62,536 nucleotides of DNA from Candidatus Nitricoxidireducens bremensis (GTDB taxonomy: Bacteria > Pseudomonadota > Gammaproteobacteria > Burkholderiales > Rhodocyclaceae): positions 1 to 62,536 of the forward strand of contig JAOTRT010000016.1 in assembly GCA_030247725.1 (NCBI GenBank). Reading direction: 5' to 3'. The notes under the pieces are model-generated. The model was not told the origin of the DNA, made no database searches, and saw only the letters and a list, made by a program, of their open reading frames with translations. A program made the translations under genes and the position numbers. This document shows positions 43,449 to 56,130 of the stretch, piece by piece. The stretch's first letter is position 1. The number at the start of each line of letters is the position of its first letter.

Positions 43449-44540
43449 ATGAGCATCGCTGACCAGGCCCCGGCCTATATCCGCGCCATCTCCCCCTACG
43501 TGCCCGGCAAGCCGATCACCGAGCTGGCCCGGGAAATGAACCTGCCGGTGGAGAGCATCGTCAAGCTCGCCTCCAACGAGAACCCCCTGGGCATGAGTCC
43601 CAAGGCGCAGGTGGCGGTGGAGAACGCGGTGGCCGGCATCGAGCGCTACCCGGACAACTTCGAGCTGACCCGCGCCATTGCCGAGCGCCTCGGCGTCGCC
43701 ATGGAACAGATCGTCCTCGGCAACGGTTCCAACGACGTGCTCGATCTGGCGGCCCGCGTCTTCCTGGCGCCGGGTCGTTCGGCCGTGTTTTCCCAACACG
43801 CCTTCGCCGTCTATCCGTTGGCGACCATGAGCGCCGGCGCCGAATGCGTCGCCGTGCCGGCGAAGCACTACGGCCACGACCTGGCCGCCATGGGCGCGGC
43901 GATTCGCCCCGACACCCGCGTCGTCTGGATCGCCAATCCCAACAATCCCACGGGCAATTTCCTGCCCCAGGCGGAAGTGAGGGCCTTCGTGGCCGCCGTA
44001 CCCAAGGATGTGGTGGTGGTCCTGGACGAGGCCTACAACGAATACCTGGCGCCGGCCGACCGGGCCGACACGGTGGCCTGGATACGCGAATTCCCCAACC
44101 TGATCGTCACGCGCACCTTCTCCAAGATCTACGGCCTCGCCGGCCTGCGCGTCGGCTATGCCGTCGCCGCGCCCGAGGTGGCCGACCTGCTGAACCGGGT
44201 GCGCCAGCCCTTCAACGTGAACAACCTGGCCCTGGCGGCGGCCATCGCCGCCCTCGACGATCACGTCTTCATCGCCGAGAGCTACGAGTTGAACCGCAAC
44301 GGCATGGCGCAGATCGTCGCCGGCTTGAAGCGTCTCGGCCTCGAACACATTCCGTCCCACGGCAACTTCGTCACCTTCGCCGTCGCCGACGGCGCAGCGG
44401 TCAACCGCAAGCTGCTGCAGCAGGGCGTCATCGTGCGTCCCATTGGCGGCTACGGCCTGCCCAACCACCTGCGCGTCACCATCGGCCTGGAGCGGGAGAA
44501 CGCCCGCTTCCTCGAAGCCCTGGAGCAGGCCCTGCGATGA
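43449..44540 (+). CDS. hisC: Histidinol-phosphate aminotransferase (aromatic-type HisC)
   Basis: Class II/I PLP aminotransferase of 363 residues. Typical stretches: KLASNENPLGMSPKA, GNGSNDVLDLAARVFL, WIANPNNPTGNFLP, VVVLDEAYNEYL, and the PLP-lysine region VTRTFSKIYGLAGLRVGYA. Copies placed between pheA and tyrA commonly act on phenylpyruvate and hydroxyphenylpyruvate as well as imidazole-acetol phosphate, so aromatic transamination is a likely main role here. The stop overlaps tyrA in ATGA. Confidence 0.92.
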   Translation: MSIADQAPAYIRAISPYVPGKPITELAREMNLPVESIVKLASNENPLGMSPKAQVAVENAVAGIERYPDNFELTRAIAERLGVAMEQIVLGNGSNDVLDLAARVFLAPGRSAVFSQHAFAVYPLATMSAGAECVAVPAKHYGHDLAAMGAAIRPDTRVVWIANPNNPTGNFLPQAEVRAFVAAVPKDVVVVLDEAYNEYLAPADRADTVAWIREFPNLIVTRTFSKIYGLAGLRVGYAVAAPEVADLLNRVRQPFNVNNLALAAAIAALDDHVFIAESYELNRNGMAQIVAGLKRLGLEHIPSHGNFVTFAVADGAAVNRKLLQQGVIVRPIGGYGLPNHLRVTIGLERENARFLEALEQALR

Positions 44541-45404
44541 CCGGCAAGGTCGTCATCGCCGGCGTCGGCCTGATCGGCGGCTCCTTCGCCCTGGCCTGCA
44601 AGGCGGCCCTGGGCCGGCGAAGCGACGTCCGTTTCGTTGGCATGGGCCGCAGCCGCGCGCCCCTTGAGCAGGCGCTGACGCTAGGCGTCATCGACGAGAT
44701 CGCCACCGACTGGGCGACGGCCCTGGCCGGCGCCGATCTGGTCCTGCTCGGCATGCCGGTGGGCCAGATGCCGGCCGTGATGGCGGCCCTGGTGCCCCAC
44801 CTGGAGTCTGGCACCATCGTCACGGATGGCGGCAGCACCAAGGCCGATGTGGTGGCGGCGGCACGCGCTGCCTTCGGCGACCGCATCGGCCAGTTCGTGC
44901 CGGGGCACCCCATCGCCGGCGCCGAGAAGAGCGGCGTCGCCGCGGCCAGGGCCGACCTTTACCGGGATCGGCGCGTCGTCCTCACGCCGCTGGCGGAAAA
45001 TACCGCCGCGGCGGTCGGCGCCGTGCGCACCGTGTGGGAACTGTGCGGCGCCAGGGTCTCGGAGTTGGCGCCCGCCGAACACGACGCGGTGTTCGCCGCC
45101 GTCAGCCATCTGCCCCACCTGCTGGCCTTTGCCCTCGTGCATGATTTGGCATCCCGCGACAATGCCGACCAGCTCTTCGGTTTCGCCGCCGGCGGTTTCC
45201 GGGATTTCACGCGCATCGCCAGCAGCCATCCGGAGATGTGGCGCGACATCTGTCTCGCCAACCGCCACGCCCTGCTGAAGGAGCTGGATGCCTACATCGC
45301 CGAGCTGCTGCGCACCCGCGTGCTGCTGGCGAGTGCCGACGGCCCCGGCCTGGAGGCCATGTTCGCCGCGGCGCGGGCGCGGCGCGACGCCTGGCTCGAC
45401 GGCT

Positions 45405-45418
<14 letters not shown>
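44537..45418 (+). CDS. tyrA: Prephenate (cyclohexadienyl) dehydrogenase
   Basis: NAD(P)-dependent dehydrogenase of 293 residues making 4-hydroxyphenylpyruvate (or arogenate to tyrosine). Nucleotide-binding motif VVIAGVGLIGGSFALA at the N-terminus, then VTDGGSTKADV, FVPGHPIAGAEKSGVAAA and AVSHLPHLLAFALV with the catalytic His. No ACT domain. It overlaps hisC by 4 bp. In related genomes aroA follows directly; here an opposite-strand kinase gene overlaps its last 14 bp and interrupts the aromatic operon. Confidence 0.95.
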
Positions 45419-48125
<2,707 letters not shown>

Positions 48126-48131
48126 GGGGGC

Positions 48132-49280
48132 TCAGCGCTCCGCGAGACAGGTGATGGTCATGGTCTGGTTGTGCAGCCTGCAGCTGGCCTCGGGCCCGAA
48201 GGGGCTGATCTCGCCGTAGGAATAGAAGCCCGTCAGCACGGTGTCGCGGCCGAGGGCTGCAGCCACCGCATCCACCTCGTCGTCCACCCGGTCGCCCATG
48301 ACGAGCTTGCGGCCGACGCAGGAAACGAGGATCGCCAGGCCGCTGCCGACCGGTACGCCGCCCATGGCGACGACGGCGGCGGCTGCCGCCTCGGCGCCGT
48401 CCACGAGGGAATCCGTCGAGGCATGCATCAGCTTGAGATAGCCGTCCTGCCGGATGTCGCCGGCCAGGATCAGGCTGCCGTTCGCCTCGTCCACGCCGAG
48501 GATGGTGCGGATCAGGCCGACGGCGTTGCGATCCTCGCCGACCATGGCGAAGGGAAACAGCAGGCCCGAGGCCGGCAGGTCCTTGGCGTAGTCGCCGAGG
48601 TAGCGCTTGTAGATGGTGAGGGCCGGCTCGCCGTCCAGTTCGTGGAGGATGTTGCCCTCGCAGCGCGTCACCCGGCGCGCCGGGCCGAAGGGCTCCCAGC
48701 CGCCGAAGGAGCCGTGGCTGAATGCCAGGCGGTCGCCGTGCAGGCCGACGGCGACGACGGCCCGGTCGGAAATGCCTTCGGCCCCCAGGGTCCAGGTTCG
48801 TGCGAAGGCGCCGTTGTCGCCGGCGAGACCGCCGGTGATCGGCAGGGTGTTGCCGAGAATTTCCGTCATGCCTGCGATGAGGGCGCTGCCGTTGATGCCG
48901 ACGCCCTGGCCGAAGACCATCACGGCCCGCAAGGTATCGCTCTTGAGTTTCTCCGCCAGCCGGCGGCCGGCCGCTGCCGAGTCGCCCATGTCCGCCAGGG
49001 ACGTGGATGCGGAGCTGACCTGGGCATGGTCGAAGCGGACGGCGGTGACGATGCAGGCGTTCTCATGGGTGCCGCGGGGGGAGATTTCGCCCGCCGTGGA
49101 GCAGCCGATGAACTGGGCGTCCGGGAAGGCATTGCGCAGGGCGGACATCAGGTTGTCGGCGCATTCGAAGAAGCGCGGGGCGCCGAAGACCAGCACCAGG
49201 CCGGGCTGGATCGCGGCCAGTTCGTCCAGGGCCGGTTCGATGCCCGTGGTGTTGGCGAGAATGGCTTGACGGGTTTGCAT
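48132..49280 (-). CDS. nosP: FIST-domain sensor, NosP-like
   Basis: 382 residues forming FIST_N and FIST_C domains: GLVLVFGAPRFFECADNLM, IGCSTAGEISPRGTHENACI, PITGGLAGDNGAFARTW and the C-terminal TGFYSYGEISPFG repeat-like stretch. Cytoplasmic. In Pseudomonas, Vibrio and Legionella, FIST proteins encoded next to a hybrid kinase (NosP) bind haem and sense NO. The same neighbour is found here, but the haem ligand cannot be assigned from sequence alone. Alternative: a FIST sensor for another small molecule. Confidence 0.8.
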   Translation of the reverse strand: MQTRQAILANTTGIEPALDELAAIQPGLVLVFGAPRFFECADNLMSALRNAFPDAQFIGCSTAGEISPRGTHENACIVTAVRFDHAQVSSASTSLADMGDSAAAGRRLAEKLKSDTLRAVMVFGQGVGINGSALIAGMTEILGNTLPITGGLAGDNGAFARTWTLGAEGISDRAVVAVGLHGDRLAFSHGSFGGWEPFGPARRVTRCEGNILHELDGEPALTIYKRYLGDYAKDLPASGLLFPFAMVGEDRNAVGLIRTILGVDEANGSLILAGDIRQDGYLKLMHASTDSLVDGAEAAAAAVVAMGGVPVGSGLAILVSCVGRKLVMGDRVDDEVDAVAAALGRDTVLTGFYSYGEISPFGPEASCRLHNQTMTITCLAER

Positions 49281-49316
49281 GGGGACATCCGGGGATGTTC
49301 GAGTAGCGGCGCCCGA

Positions 49317-50372
49317 TCAGGGGGCGCCGTGGGCGTCCTCGCGGTAACGGGACTTGATGTCGAGTACCACGTCCCATCCGAGGATGAGGGCGTCGACGCA
49401 GGCCGGATCGAAATGGCTGCCGGCGTTGTCGCGCAGGAAGTCCTTGGCCTGGTCCAGGGTCCAGGCCTTCTTGTAGGGGCGCTCCGAGGTCAGGGCGTCG
49501 AAGACGTCGGCGACGGCGACGATGCGGGCATGCAGCGGAATGGCTTCGCCGGCGAGGCCCCTGGGGTAGCCGCTGCCGTCGAATTTCTCGTGGTGGGCGA
49601 GGGCGATGTGGGCGGCGGCCTGCAGGATGGGGGAACTGCTGCCCTGGAGGATCTCATGGCCGATGACGGTGTGGCGCTTCATGACTTCGAACTCGTCCGG
49701 CGTCAGGCGGCCGGGCTTGAGCAGGATGAAGTCCGGCGTGCCGACCTTGCCGATGTCGTGCATGGGGGCGGTTTCGTAGAGCAGCGCCTGTTCCTCCGCG
49801 CCGATGCCGAGCACGGCGGCGATCAGGCGGGAGTAGGCCGCCATGCGCATGATGTGGGCGCCGGTTTCCGGGTCCCGGTATTCGGCCGCCTTGGCCAGAC
49901 GGAAGATCGTCTCCCGCTCCCGTTCGACGATGGTGGCGGTGGCGGCGGTCACTTCGGCGGCAAGCAGGGCGGCCCGGTCCGCCAGCAGCTTCTGGCTGCG
50001 GCGCAGCGTCGCCATGTTGCCGATGCGGGCGACGAACTCGTTCTTGTCCACCGGCTTGGTGAGGAAATCCGTGGCGCCGGCCTGCAGGGCCGTGTAGCGG
50101 ACCTCCTTGAGGTCGTTGGCGGTGACCATCACCACCGGCACGTCGGCCATGCCGGGAAAGCGGCGGAAGCGGCGGATGAATTCGATGCCGTCCGGTTCCG
50201 GCATCATGTAGTCGACGACGACGATGTCGGCGCCGTGCCGCTCGCACCAGGCGAGGCCCTCGGACGAGGATTGGAAGCAATGAGGTTCCAGGCCGGCGAT
50301 CTTTCCCACCAGATGCTTGAACAGGGTGAGATTGATTTCCGAATCGTCGACGATGATGGCGGAGAGGGTCAT
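49317..50372 (-). CDS. Response regulator with HD-GYP phosphodiesterase domain
   Basis: 351 residues: receiver domain (IIVDDSEINLTLFKHLV, phospho-Asp in VVVDYMMPEPDG, Lys in LTKPVDK) and an HD-GYP domain (AEYRDPETGAHIMRMA, HDIGKVGTPD, HHEKFDGSGYPRGL), predicted to hydrolyse cyclic di-GMP. All metal-site residues of the motif appear intact. The start at 50372 removes a shadow extension. It is the first gene of the operon, 36 bp before nosP, so it is probably the output of the NO-kinase relay, lowering c-di-GMP and favouring dispersal or motility. Confidence 0.92.
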   Translation of the reverse strand: MTLSAIIVDDSEINLTLFKHLVGKIAGLEPHCFQSSSEGLAWCERHGADIVVVDYMMPEPDGIEFIRRFRRFPGMADVPVVMVTANDLKEVRYTALQAGATDFLTKPVDKNEFVARIGNMATLRRSQKLLADRAALLAAEVTAATATIVERERETIFRLAKAAEYRDPETGAHIMRMAAYSRLIAAVLGIGAEEQALLYETAPMHDIGKVGTPDFILLKPGRLTPDEFEVMKRHTVIGHEILQGSSSPILQAAAHIALAHHEKFDGSGYPRGLAGEAIPLHARIVAVADVFDALTSERPYKKAWTLDQAKDFLRDNAGSHFDPACVDALILGWDVVLDIKSRYREDAHGAP

Positions 50373-50545
50373 TCGTGCCTCTTCTCTGTTCGGCGTCCGG
50401 CAGGGGCTGAGCGCGGACGGGCGCAAAATGTTAGAGTGCGCGGCCTCGCGTTGCGAGGCGAGCGTGCCCTATTCTAGAGGGCTGCGGCGCCGATGCAAGC
50501 TCTCTCGCCGGCGCCGGACCATTAGCCAGAACTGAACGATACCCG

Positions 50546-52486
50546 ATGGAATTTCTCGATCTCCCGGCCCTGGGCCGCGCCGCCGGCACCGTGCGGCTGC
50601 CCGGCTCGAAAAGCATTTCCAACCGCATGCTGCTGTTGGCCGCCCTGGCGGAGGGCACGACGGAGATCCGCGATCTCCTCGATTCCGACGACACCCGCGT
50701 GATGCTGGCGGCCCTCAAGGCCCTCGGCGTGGGCCTTGAGCCCTGCGGCGCCAATGCCTGGCGCGTGGCCGGGGCAGGAGGCGTGTTCCCGGTCAAGGAC
50801 GGCGATCTCTTCATGGGCAACGCCGGCACGGCGATCCGGCCCCTGACGGCGGCGCTGGCGCTTTCTGGCGGCAGCTACCGCCTCTCGGGCGTGCCGCGCA
50901 TGCACGAGCGTCCCATCGGCGACCTGGTGGACGGCCTGCGCCAGATCGGCGCCGACGTGCGCTACCTGGGCAACGAGGGCTATCCGCCGCTGCAGATCGC
51001 GCCGGCCGACCTGCGGCTCGACGGGCCGATCCGCGTGCGCGGCGACGTCTCCTCCCAGTTCCTCACGGCCCTGCTGATGGCCCTGCCCCTGACGGGGCGG
51101 GAGGCGACCATCGAAGTCGTCACGGAACTCATTTCCAAGCCCTACATCGAGATCACCCTCAATCTGATGGCCCGCTTCGGCGTGCGCGTCGAGCGCGAGG
51201 GCTGGCAGCGTTTCGTCGTTCCCGCCGGCCAGCGCTACCGCAGTCCCGGCGTCGTCCATGTGGAGGGCGACGCCTCGGCCGCTTCCTACTTCCTCGCCGC
51301 GGGCGCCATCGGCGGCGGCCCGGTGCGGGTCGAGGGCGTGGGACGGAACAGCATCCAGGGAGACGTGCGTTTCGCCGATGCGCTGGAAACCCTCGGCGCC
51401 CGCATCGAGTGGGGCGACAACCACATCGTCGCCGGGGCGCCGACGGACGGCCGGCTCAAGGCCTTCGACCTGGATTTCAACCATATCCCCGATGCGGCCA
51501 TGACCCTGGCGGCGGCGGCCCTGTTCGCCGACGGTCCCTGCACCCTGCGCAATATCGCCTCCTGGCGCGTCAAGGAGACGGACCGCATCGCGGCGATGGC
51601 GACGGAACTGCGCAAGCTCGGCGCCACGGTGGAGGAGGGGAACGACTTCCTGCGCGTGGCGCCGCCCGCCGCCCTGAAGCCCGGCGCCGCCATCGACACC
51701 TACGACGACCATCGCATGGCCATGTGCTTCTCCCTGGCCTGCCTCGGCGGGGTGCCCGTGCGCATCAACGATCCGAAGTGCGTGGCCAAGACTTTTCCGG
51801 AGTATTTCATGGCATTCGAGCAGGTGACGGCGCCAGTGATCGCCATCGACGGTCCCTCGGCGTCCGGCAAGGGCACGGTGGCCCAGCGTGTGGCGAAGGC
51901 CCTGGGTTTCCATTTCCTCGACAGCGGCGCCCTCTACCGGCTCACGGCCCTGGCGGCCCTGCGTGCCGGCGTGGCCCTGGACGACGAAACGGGCGTGGCC
52001 GCCGTCGCGGCGGCCCTGCCGGCCGAGTTCGACGGCGACCGCATCCTGCTGGCCGGCGACGAAGTGACCGAGGCGATCCGCGCCGAGGAGGTGGGCGTCG
52101 GTGCATCGAAGGTGGCGGCCCTGCCGGCCGTGCGCGCGGCCCTGCTGGACCGCCAGCGCGCCTATCGGCACCTGCCGGGCCTCGTGGCCGACGGCCGCGA
52201 CATGGGCTCCGTGGTCTTCCCGGAAGCGCCCGTCAAGGTGTTCCTGACGGCCTCGGCGGAGGCGCGCGCCGAGCGGCGTTATAAACAGTTGATGGAAAAG
52301 GGAATGCCTGCTAACATGCCCACCCTTTTGCAGGACCTGCAGGAACGGGACGCGCGCGATGCCGCAAGGAGCGTGGCACCCCTCCGGCAGGAAGCAGATG
52401 CCGCACGGGTCGACACCACGGCCATGGGCATCGAGGAGGCAGTTGCCGCCGTGATGGAAATCGTCCGGCGGCAGTTGCCGCAGTAG
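50546..52486 (+). CDS. aroA/cmk: Fused EPSP synthase/cytidylate kinase
   Basis: 646 residues in one frame. Residues 1 to about 425 are 3-phosphoshikimate 1-carboxyvinyltransferase ([36 protein letters not shown]), making EPSP in the shikimate pathway. Residues from about 430 are cytidylate kinase ([50 protein letters not shown]), phosphorylating CMP and dCMP. The join has no stop or frameshift, only a short linker after [12 protein letters not shown]. aroA and cmk are neighbours in this lineage, so fusion by loss of a stop is plausible. rpsA follows, as after cmk elsewhere. Confidence 0.95.
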   Translation: MEFLDLPALGRAAGTVRLPGSKSISNRMLLLAALAEGTTEIRDLLDSDDTRVMLAALKALGVGLEPCGANAWRVAGAGGVFPVKDGDLFMGNAGTAIRPLTAALALSGGSYRLSGVPRMHERPIGDLVDGLRQIGADVRYLGNEGYPPLQIAPADLRLDGPIRVRGDVSSQFLTALLMALPLTGREATIEVVTELISKPYIEITLNLMARFGVRVEREGWQRFVVPAGQRYRSPGVVHVEGDASAASYFLAAGAIGGGPVRVEGVGRNSIQGDVRFADALETLGARIEWGDNHIVAGAPTDGRLKAFDLDFNHIPDAAMTLAAAALFADGPCTLRNIASWRVKETDRIAAMATELRKLGATVEEGNDFLRVAPPAALKPGAAIDTYDDHRMAMCFSLACLGGVPVRINDPKCVAKTFPEYFMAFEQVTAPVIAIDGPSASGKGTVAQRVAKALGFHFLDSGALYRLTALAALRAGVALDDETGVAAVAAALPAEFDGDRILLAGDEVTEAIRAEEVGVGASKVAALPAVRAALLDRQRAYRHLPGLVADGRDMGSVVFPEAPVKVFLTASAEARAERRYKQLMEKGMPANMPTLLQDLQERDARDAARSVAPLRQEADAARVDTTAMGIEEAVAAVMEIVRRQLPQ

Positions 52487-52581
52487 GGGCCTTCGGGCCA
52501 TTGGGTGTCGGCGCAGCCGCCCGGCTGTGTCGGCAATGTTCAACCAGCCCGCCTTTTTTCGGCGGTTAATTGGAAAAATCT

Positions 52582-54288
52582 ATGTCTGCTACCGCACAAG
52601 CCGTCAATCCCACCGAGTCCTTTGCCGCCCTCTTCGAGGAAAGCCTGTCGCGCCAGGAAATGCGCGCCGGCGAGGTCATCACGGCTGAAGTCGTCCGCAT
52701 CGACCAGAACTACGTGGTCGTCAATGCGGGCCTGAAATCCGAATCTTTCATCGCCGCCGAGGAGTTCAAGAACGACCGCGGCGAAGTCGAAGTCGCCCCC
52801 GGCGATTTCGTTCAGGTCGCCATCGAGATGCTCGAAGACGGCTACGGCGAGACCCGCCTGTCGCGCGACAAGGCCAAGCGCATCGCCGCCTGGAACGACC
52901 TCGACAAGGCCCTCACCGACGGCATCCTCGTCAAGGGCATGATCACCGGCAAGGTCAAGGGCGGTCTCACCGTCATGGCCAACGGCATCCGCGCCTTCCT
53001 GCCCGGCTCCCTGGTGGATACCCGTCCGATCAAGGACACCACGCCCTTCGAAGGCAAGGAATTCGAATTCAAGGTCATCAAGCTCGACCGCAAGCGCAAC
53101 AACGTCGTGCTGTCGCGCCGCGCCGTGCTCGAAGCCAACATGGGCGAAGAGCGCCAGAAGCTGCTGGAAAACCTGCAGGAAGGCACCATCGTCAAGGGCA
53201 TCGTCAAGAACATCACCGACTACGGCGCGTTCGTGGACCTCGGCGGCATCGACGGCCTGCTGCACATCACCGACCTGGCCTGGCGCCGCGTGCGTCACCC
53301 GTCCGAAGTGCTCAACGTCGGCGACGAAGTCACCGCCAAGGTGCTCAAGTTCGACCAGGAGAAGAACCGCGTCTCCCTGGGCATGAAGCAGCTCGGCGAA
53401 GATCCGTGGGTGGGCATCGGTCGCCGCTACCCGTCCGGCACCCGCCTGTTCGGCAAGGTCACCAACCTGACCGACTACGGCGCGTTCGTCGAGATCGAGC
53501 AGGGCATCGAAGGCCTGGTGCACGTCTCCGAGATGGACTGGACCAACAAGAACATCCACCCGACCAAGGTCGTCCAGCTCGGCGACGAAGTCGAAGTGAT
53601 GATCCTCGAAATCGACGAAGAGCGTCGCCGCATCTCCCTCGGCATGAAGCAGTGCCAGGCGAACCCGTGGGACGACTTCGCCATGAACCACAAGAAGGGC
53701 GACAAGGTCCGTGGCGCCATCAAGTCGATCACCGACTTCGGCATCTTCATCGGCCTGCCCGGCGGCATCGACGGCCTGGTGCACCTGTCCGACCTGTCCT
53801 GGAGCGCTGCCGGCGAGGAAGCCAAGCAGAACTACAAGAAGGGCGACGAGATCGAAGCCGTGGTGCTGTCCATCGACGTCGAGAAGGAGCGCATCTCCCT
53901 CGGCATCAAGCAGCTCGAAGGCGATCCCTTCACCTCCTACATCGCCACCCATGACAAGAATGCCGTCATCAAGGGTACGGTGAAGAGCGTGGATCAGCGT
54001 GGCGCCGTGATCGAGCTGGGTGGCGAGATGGACGGCTACCTGCGCGCTTCCGAGTTCTCCCGCGACCGCATCGAGGACCTGTCCCAGCACCTCAAGGTGG
54101 GCGATACGGTCGAGGCGATGATCACCAACGTGGACCGCAAGTCCCGTGCGATCAACCTCTCGATCAAGGCCAAGGACCAGGCCGAGCAGAACGAAGCCAT
54201 GCAGAAGCTGGCCTCCGACAGCTCGTCCGCCAGCAGCGGCACCACGAACCTCGGTGCCCTGCTCAAGGCCAAGCTCAACCAGCAATAA
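52582..54288 (+). CDS. rpsA: 30S ribosomal protein S1
   Basis: 568 residues with six S1 RNA-binding repeats, each showing the G-x-V/I...DYGAFV(D/E)-type core ([39 protein letters not shown]). It helps mRNA binding and unfolding at the ribosome. The start at 52582 gives [20 protein letters not shown]; the TTG twelve bases earlier is in frame but unlikely. The Shine-Dalgarno is weak and preceded by a small CCGCC/GGCGG hairpin (52549-52565) with a T loop, consistent with the known autoregulation of S1 translation. Confidence 0.98.
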   Translation: MSATAQAVNPTESFAALFEESLSRQEMRAGEVITAEVVRIDQNYVVVNAGLKSESFIAAEEFKNDRGEVEVAPGDFVQVAIEMLEDGYGETRLSRDKAKRIAAWNDLDKALTDGILVKGMITGKVKGGLTVMANGIRAFLPGSLVDTRPIKDTTPFEGKEFEFKVIKLDRKRNNVVLSRRAVLEANMGEERQKLLENLQEGTIVKGIVKNITDYGAFVDLGGIDGLLHITDLAWRRVRHPSEVLNVGDEVTAKVLKFDQEKNRVSLGMKQLGEDPWVGIGRRYPSGTRLFGKVTNLTDYGAFVEIEQGIEGLVHVSEMDWTNKNIHPTKVVQLGDEVEVMILEIDEERRRISLGMKQCQANPWDDFAMNHKKGDKVRGAIKSITDFGIFIGLPGGIDGLVHLSDLSWSAAGEEAKQNYKKGDEIEAVVLSIDVEKERISLGIKQLEGDPFTSYIATHDKNAVIKGTVKSVDQRGAVIELGGEMDGYLRASEFSRDRIEDLSQHLKVGDTVEAMITNVDRKSRAINLSIKAKDQAEQNEAMQKLASDSSSASSGTTNLGALLKAKLNQQ

Positions 54289-54305
54289 GCACGAACGACG
54301 CTCTC

Positions 54306-54593
54306 ATGACCAAGTCGGAGCTGATCGCGCGGCTGGCTACCCGCTTTCCGCAGCTGGTGGCGAAGGATGCCGATTTCGCGGTGAAGATGATCCTCGACGA
54401 GATGACCGCCGCGTTGTCGCGCGGGGATCGCATCGAGATCCGCGGTTTCGGCAGCTTCGCCCTCAACTACCGGCCGCCGCGCACGGGGCGCAACCCCAAG
54501 TCCGGCGACAAGGTGCAGGTTCCTGCCAAGTACGTGCCGCATTTCAAGGCCGGCAAGGAACTGCGCGAGCGGGTCGACCATTCCAACGGCTGA
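54306..54593 (+). CDS. ihfB: Integration host factor subunit beta
   Basis: 95-residue DNA-bending protein of the HU/IHF family. Features: [40 protein letters not shown] with the conserved DNA-inserting Pro region, and [19 protein letters not shown]. It pairs with IHF-alpha to shape DNA for recombination and transcription. It follows rpsA by 17 bp, as in most proteobacteria, and is closed by a strong terminator. Confidence 0.97.
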   Translation: MTKSELIARLATRFPQLVAKDADFAVKMILDEMTAALSRGDRIEIRGFGSFALNYRPPRTGRNPKSGDKVQVPAKYVPHFKAGKELRERVDHSNG

Positions 54594-54616
54594 CGCGATG
54601 GCAATGAAGAGCTGGC

Positions 54617-54650
54617 AAGGCGGCATCCCCTGCGGATGCCGCCTTTTTTT
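54617..54650 (+). terminator. Intrinsic terminator after ihfB
   Basis: AAGGCGGCATCC (54617-54628) pairs with GGATGCCGCCTT (54634-54645) around a 5-nt loop, and seven T residues run from 54644 to 54650. It ends 16 bases before lapA, so lapA-lapB may rely on read-through or a separate promoter. Confidence 0.93.
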
Positions 54651-54666
54651 AGCGTTCGCCTGACCG

Positions 54667-54930
54667 ATGATGAAAATTCTCGTCTGGCTGTTCCGCATCC
54701 TCCTGTTCGTCGCCCTGTTCGGGCTGGCGATCAAGAACGACCGCGTGGTCGAACTGCGCTTCTATTTCGACAACGCCTGGCAGGTGCCCTTGTCCCTCGT
54801 CGTGCTGCTGGCCTTCGCCGCCGGCGCCGCCGTCGGCCTGACGGGCGCCCTGACGACCCTGGCGCGCCAGTGGCGGGAACTCGGCCAGATGCGGGCTCGC
54901 CTCAAGCAAGACGGCAAGGACGGCGCCTGA
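54667..54930 (+). CDS. lapA: LapA-like inner-membrane protein
   Basis: 87 residues with two membrane helices (about 5-22 and 42-64) joined by a short loop containing NDRVVELRFYFDNAWQVPLS, the typical LapA/DUF1049 pattern, and a basic cytoplasmic tail. LapA works with LapB in regulating LPS synthesis and assembly. It precedes lapB by two bases, the standard arrangement. It follows the ihfB terminator closely. Confidence 0.9.
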   Translation: MMKILVWLFRILLFVALFGLAIKNDRVVELRFYFDNAWQVPLSLVVLLAFAAGAAVGLTGALTTLARQWRELGQMRARLKQDGKDGA

Positions 54931-54932
54931 GC

Positions 54933-56120
54933 ATGGAAATCGAACTCTGGTGGCTGCTGGTCCTGCCGGTGTTTTTCGCCTTCGGCTGGATCGCCGCGCG
55001 CATCGACCTCAAGCACCTGCTGCGCGAGTCCCGCGCGCTGCCGCGCTCCTATTTCAAGGGCCTCAACTTCCTGCTCAACGAGCAGCCGGACAAGGCCATC
55101 GAGGCCTTCCTCGAAGCCGCCCGCGTCGATCCCGAGACCATCGAACTGCATTTCGCCCTCGGCAACCTGTTCCGCCGCCGCGGCGAGACGGACCGGGCGA
55201 TCCGCGTCCACCAGAACCTGATCGACCGGGACGGCACCAATACCCAGCTGAGCGACGAGCAGCGCCTGCACGCGCTTTCCGAACTCGGCCAGGACTACCT
55301 CAAGGCCGGCCTGCTCGACCGGGCCGAGGAAATCTTCGTCAAGCTGCGCGGCACCGCGCGCGACGAGGAAGCATTGAAGAACCTGCTGGAGATCTACCAG
55401 CAGGAAAAGGAATGGGGCAAGGCGATCACCGTCGCCGAGGCCATGCCCAACCATTCCGACCACCTCTGGCAGAAGGCCATCGCCGAGTTCTATTGCGAGC
55501 TGGCTTCCAGCGAGATGCTGCACGGTCGCGGCGCCGAAGCCCGCGAGCGCATCGAGCAGGCCCTGGCGGTGAACCGCAAGTGCGTGCGTGCCGCCATCCT
55601 GCTCGGCGACCTGGAGCAGAGCGAAGGGCGCTTCGATGCCGCCATCGAGGCCTGGAAGCGCATCGAACAGCAGACCCCCGTGTATCTGGCCCTGGTGGCC
55701 GAGAAGCTGGTCCAGGCGCACCGCCAGGCCGGCCGCGAGGAGCAGGGCATCCAGCTGCTACGCGGCTATCTTGAGCGCCATCCCTCCCTCGACATGCTGG
55801 ACGCCGTCTTCCAGGCCGAACTCAAGGGCAGCGGCCCCGAGGCGGCCTACAAGCTGGTGCGCGAAGAACTGCGGCGCAACCCGACCCTGTTGGGTCTCGA
55901 CAAGCTGCTGGAAGCCCAGGTCCTGGTGGCGCCGCCCGAGCGGCGCGCGGACCTGGAGCTCATCAAGAACCTGATCCACCAACATACGCGCCGCGTCGCC
56001 CGCTATCGCTGCGACAATTGCGGCTTCAAGGCGCGCCAGTTCCACTGGCGCTGCCCCGCCTGCGGCGGCTGGGAAACCTACCCGCCCAAGCGCACCGAAG
56101 AATTCGACTTATCACCTTGA
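54933..56120 (+). CDS. lapB: LPS assembly regulator LapB (YciM)
   Basis: 395 residues: N-terminal anchor helix (about 4-20, [19 protein letters not shown]), about nine TPR repeats ([16 protein letters not shown] and similar), and a C-terminal rubredoxin-like metal site (CDNC near 355 and CPAC near 375). LapB recruits FtsH to control LpxC and so LPS amount. The start at 54933 gives the membrane anchor at once; the longer frame upstream is a lapA shadow. It leads into ugd and the heptose genes, a consistent envelope context. Confidence 0.95.
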   Translation: MEIELWWLLVLPVFFAFGWIAARIDLKHLLRESRALPRSYFKGLNFLLNEQPDKAIEAFLEAARVDPETIELHFALGNLFRRRGETDRAIRVHQNLIDRDGTNTQLSDEQRLHALSELGQDYLKAGLLDRAEEIFVKLRGTARDEEALKNLLEIYQQEKEWGKAITVAEAMPNHSDHLWQKAIAEFYCELASSEMLHGRGAEARERIEQALAVNRKCVRAAILLGDLEQSEGRFDAAIEAWKRIEQQTPVYLALVAEKLVQAHRQAGREEQGIQLLRGYLERHPSLDMLDAVFQAELKGSGPEAAYKLVREELRRNPTLLGLDKLLEAQVLVAPPERRADLELIKNLIHQHTRRVARYRCDNCGFKARQFHWRCPACGGWETYPPKRTEEFDLSP

Positions 56121-56130
56121 GGGGAATAAC

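Noticed and set aside
54636..56120. Longer lapB start upstream
   Set aside because: The extension is lapA read in another frame. The ATG at 54933 gives the expected N-terminal anchor.
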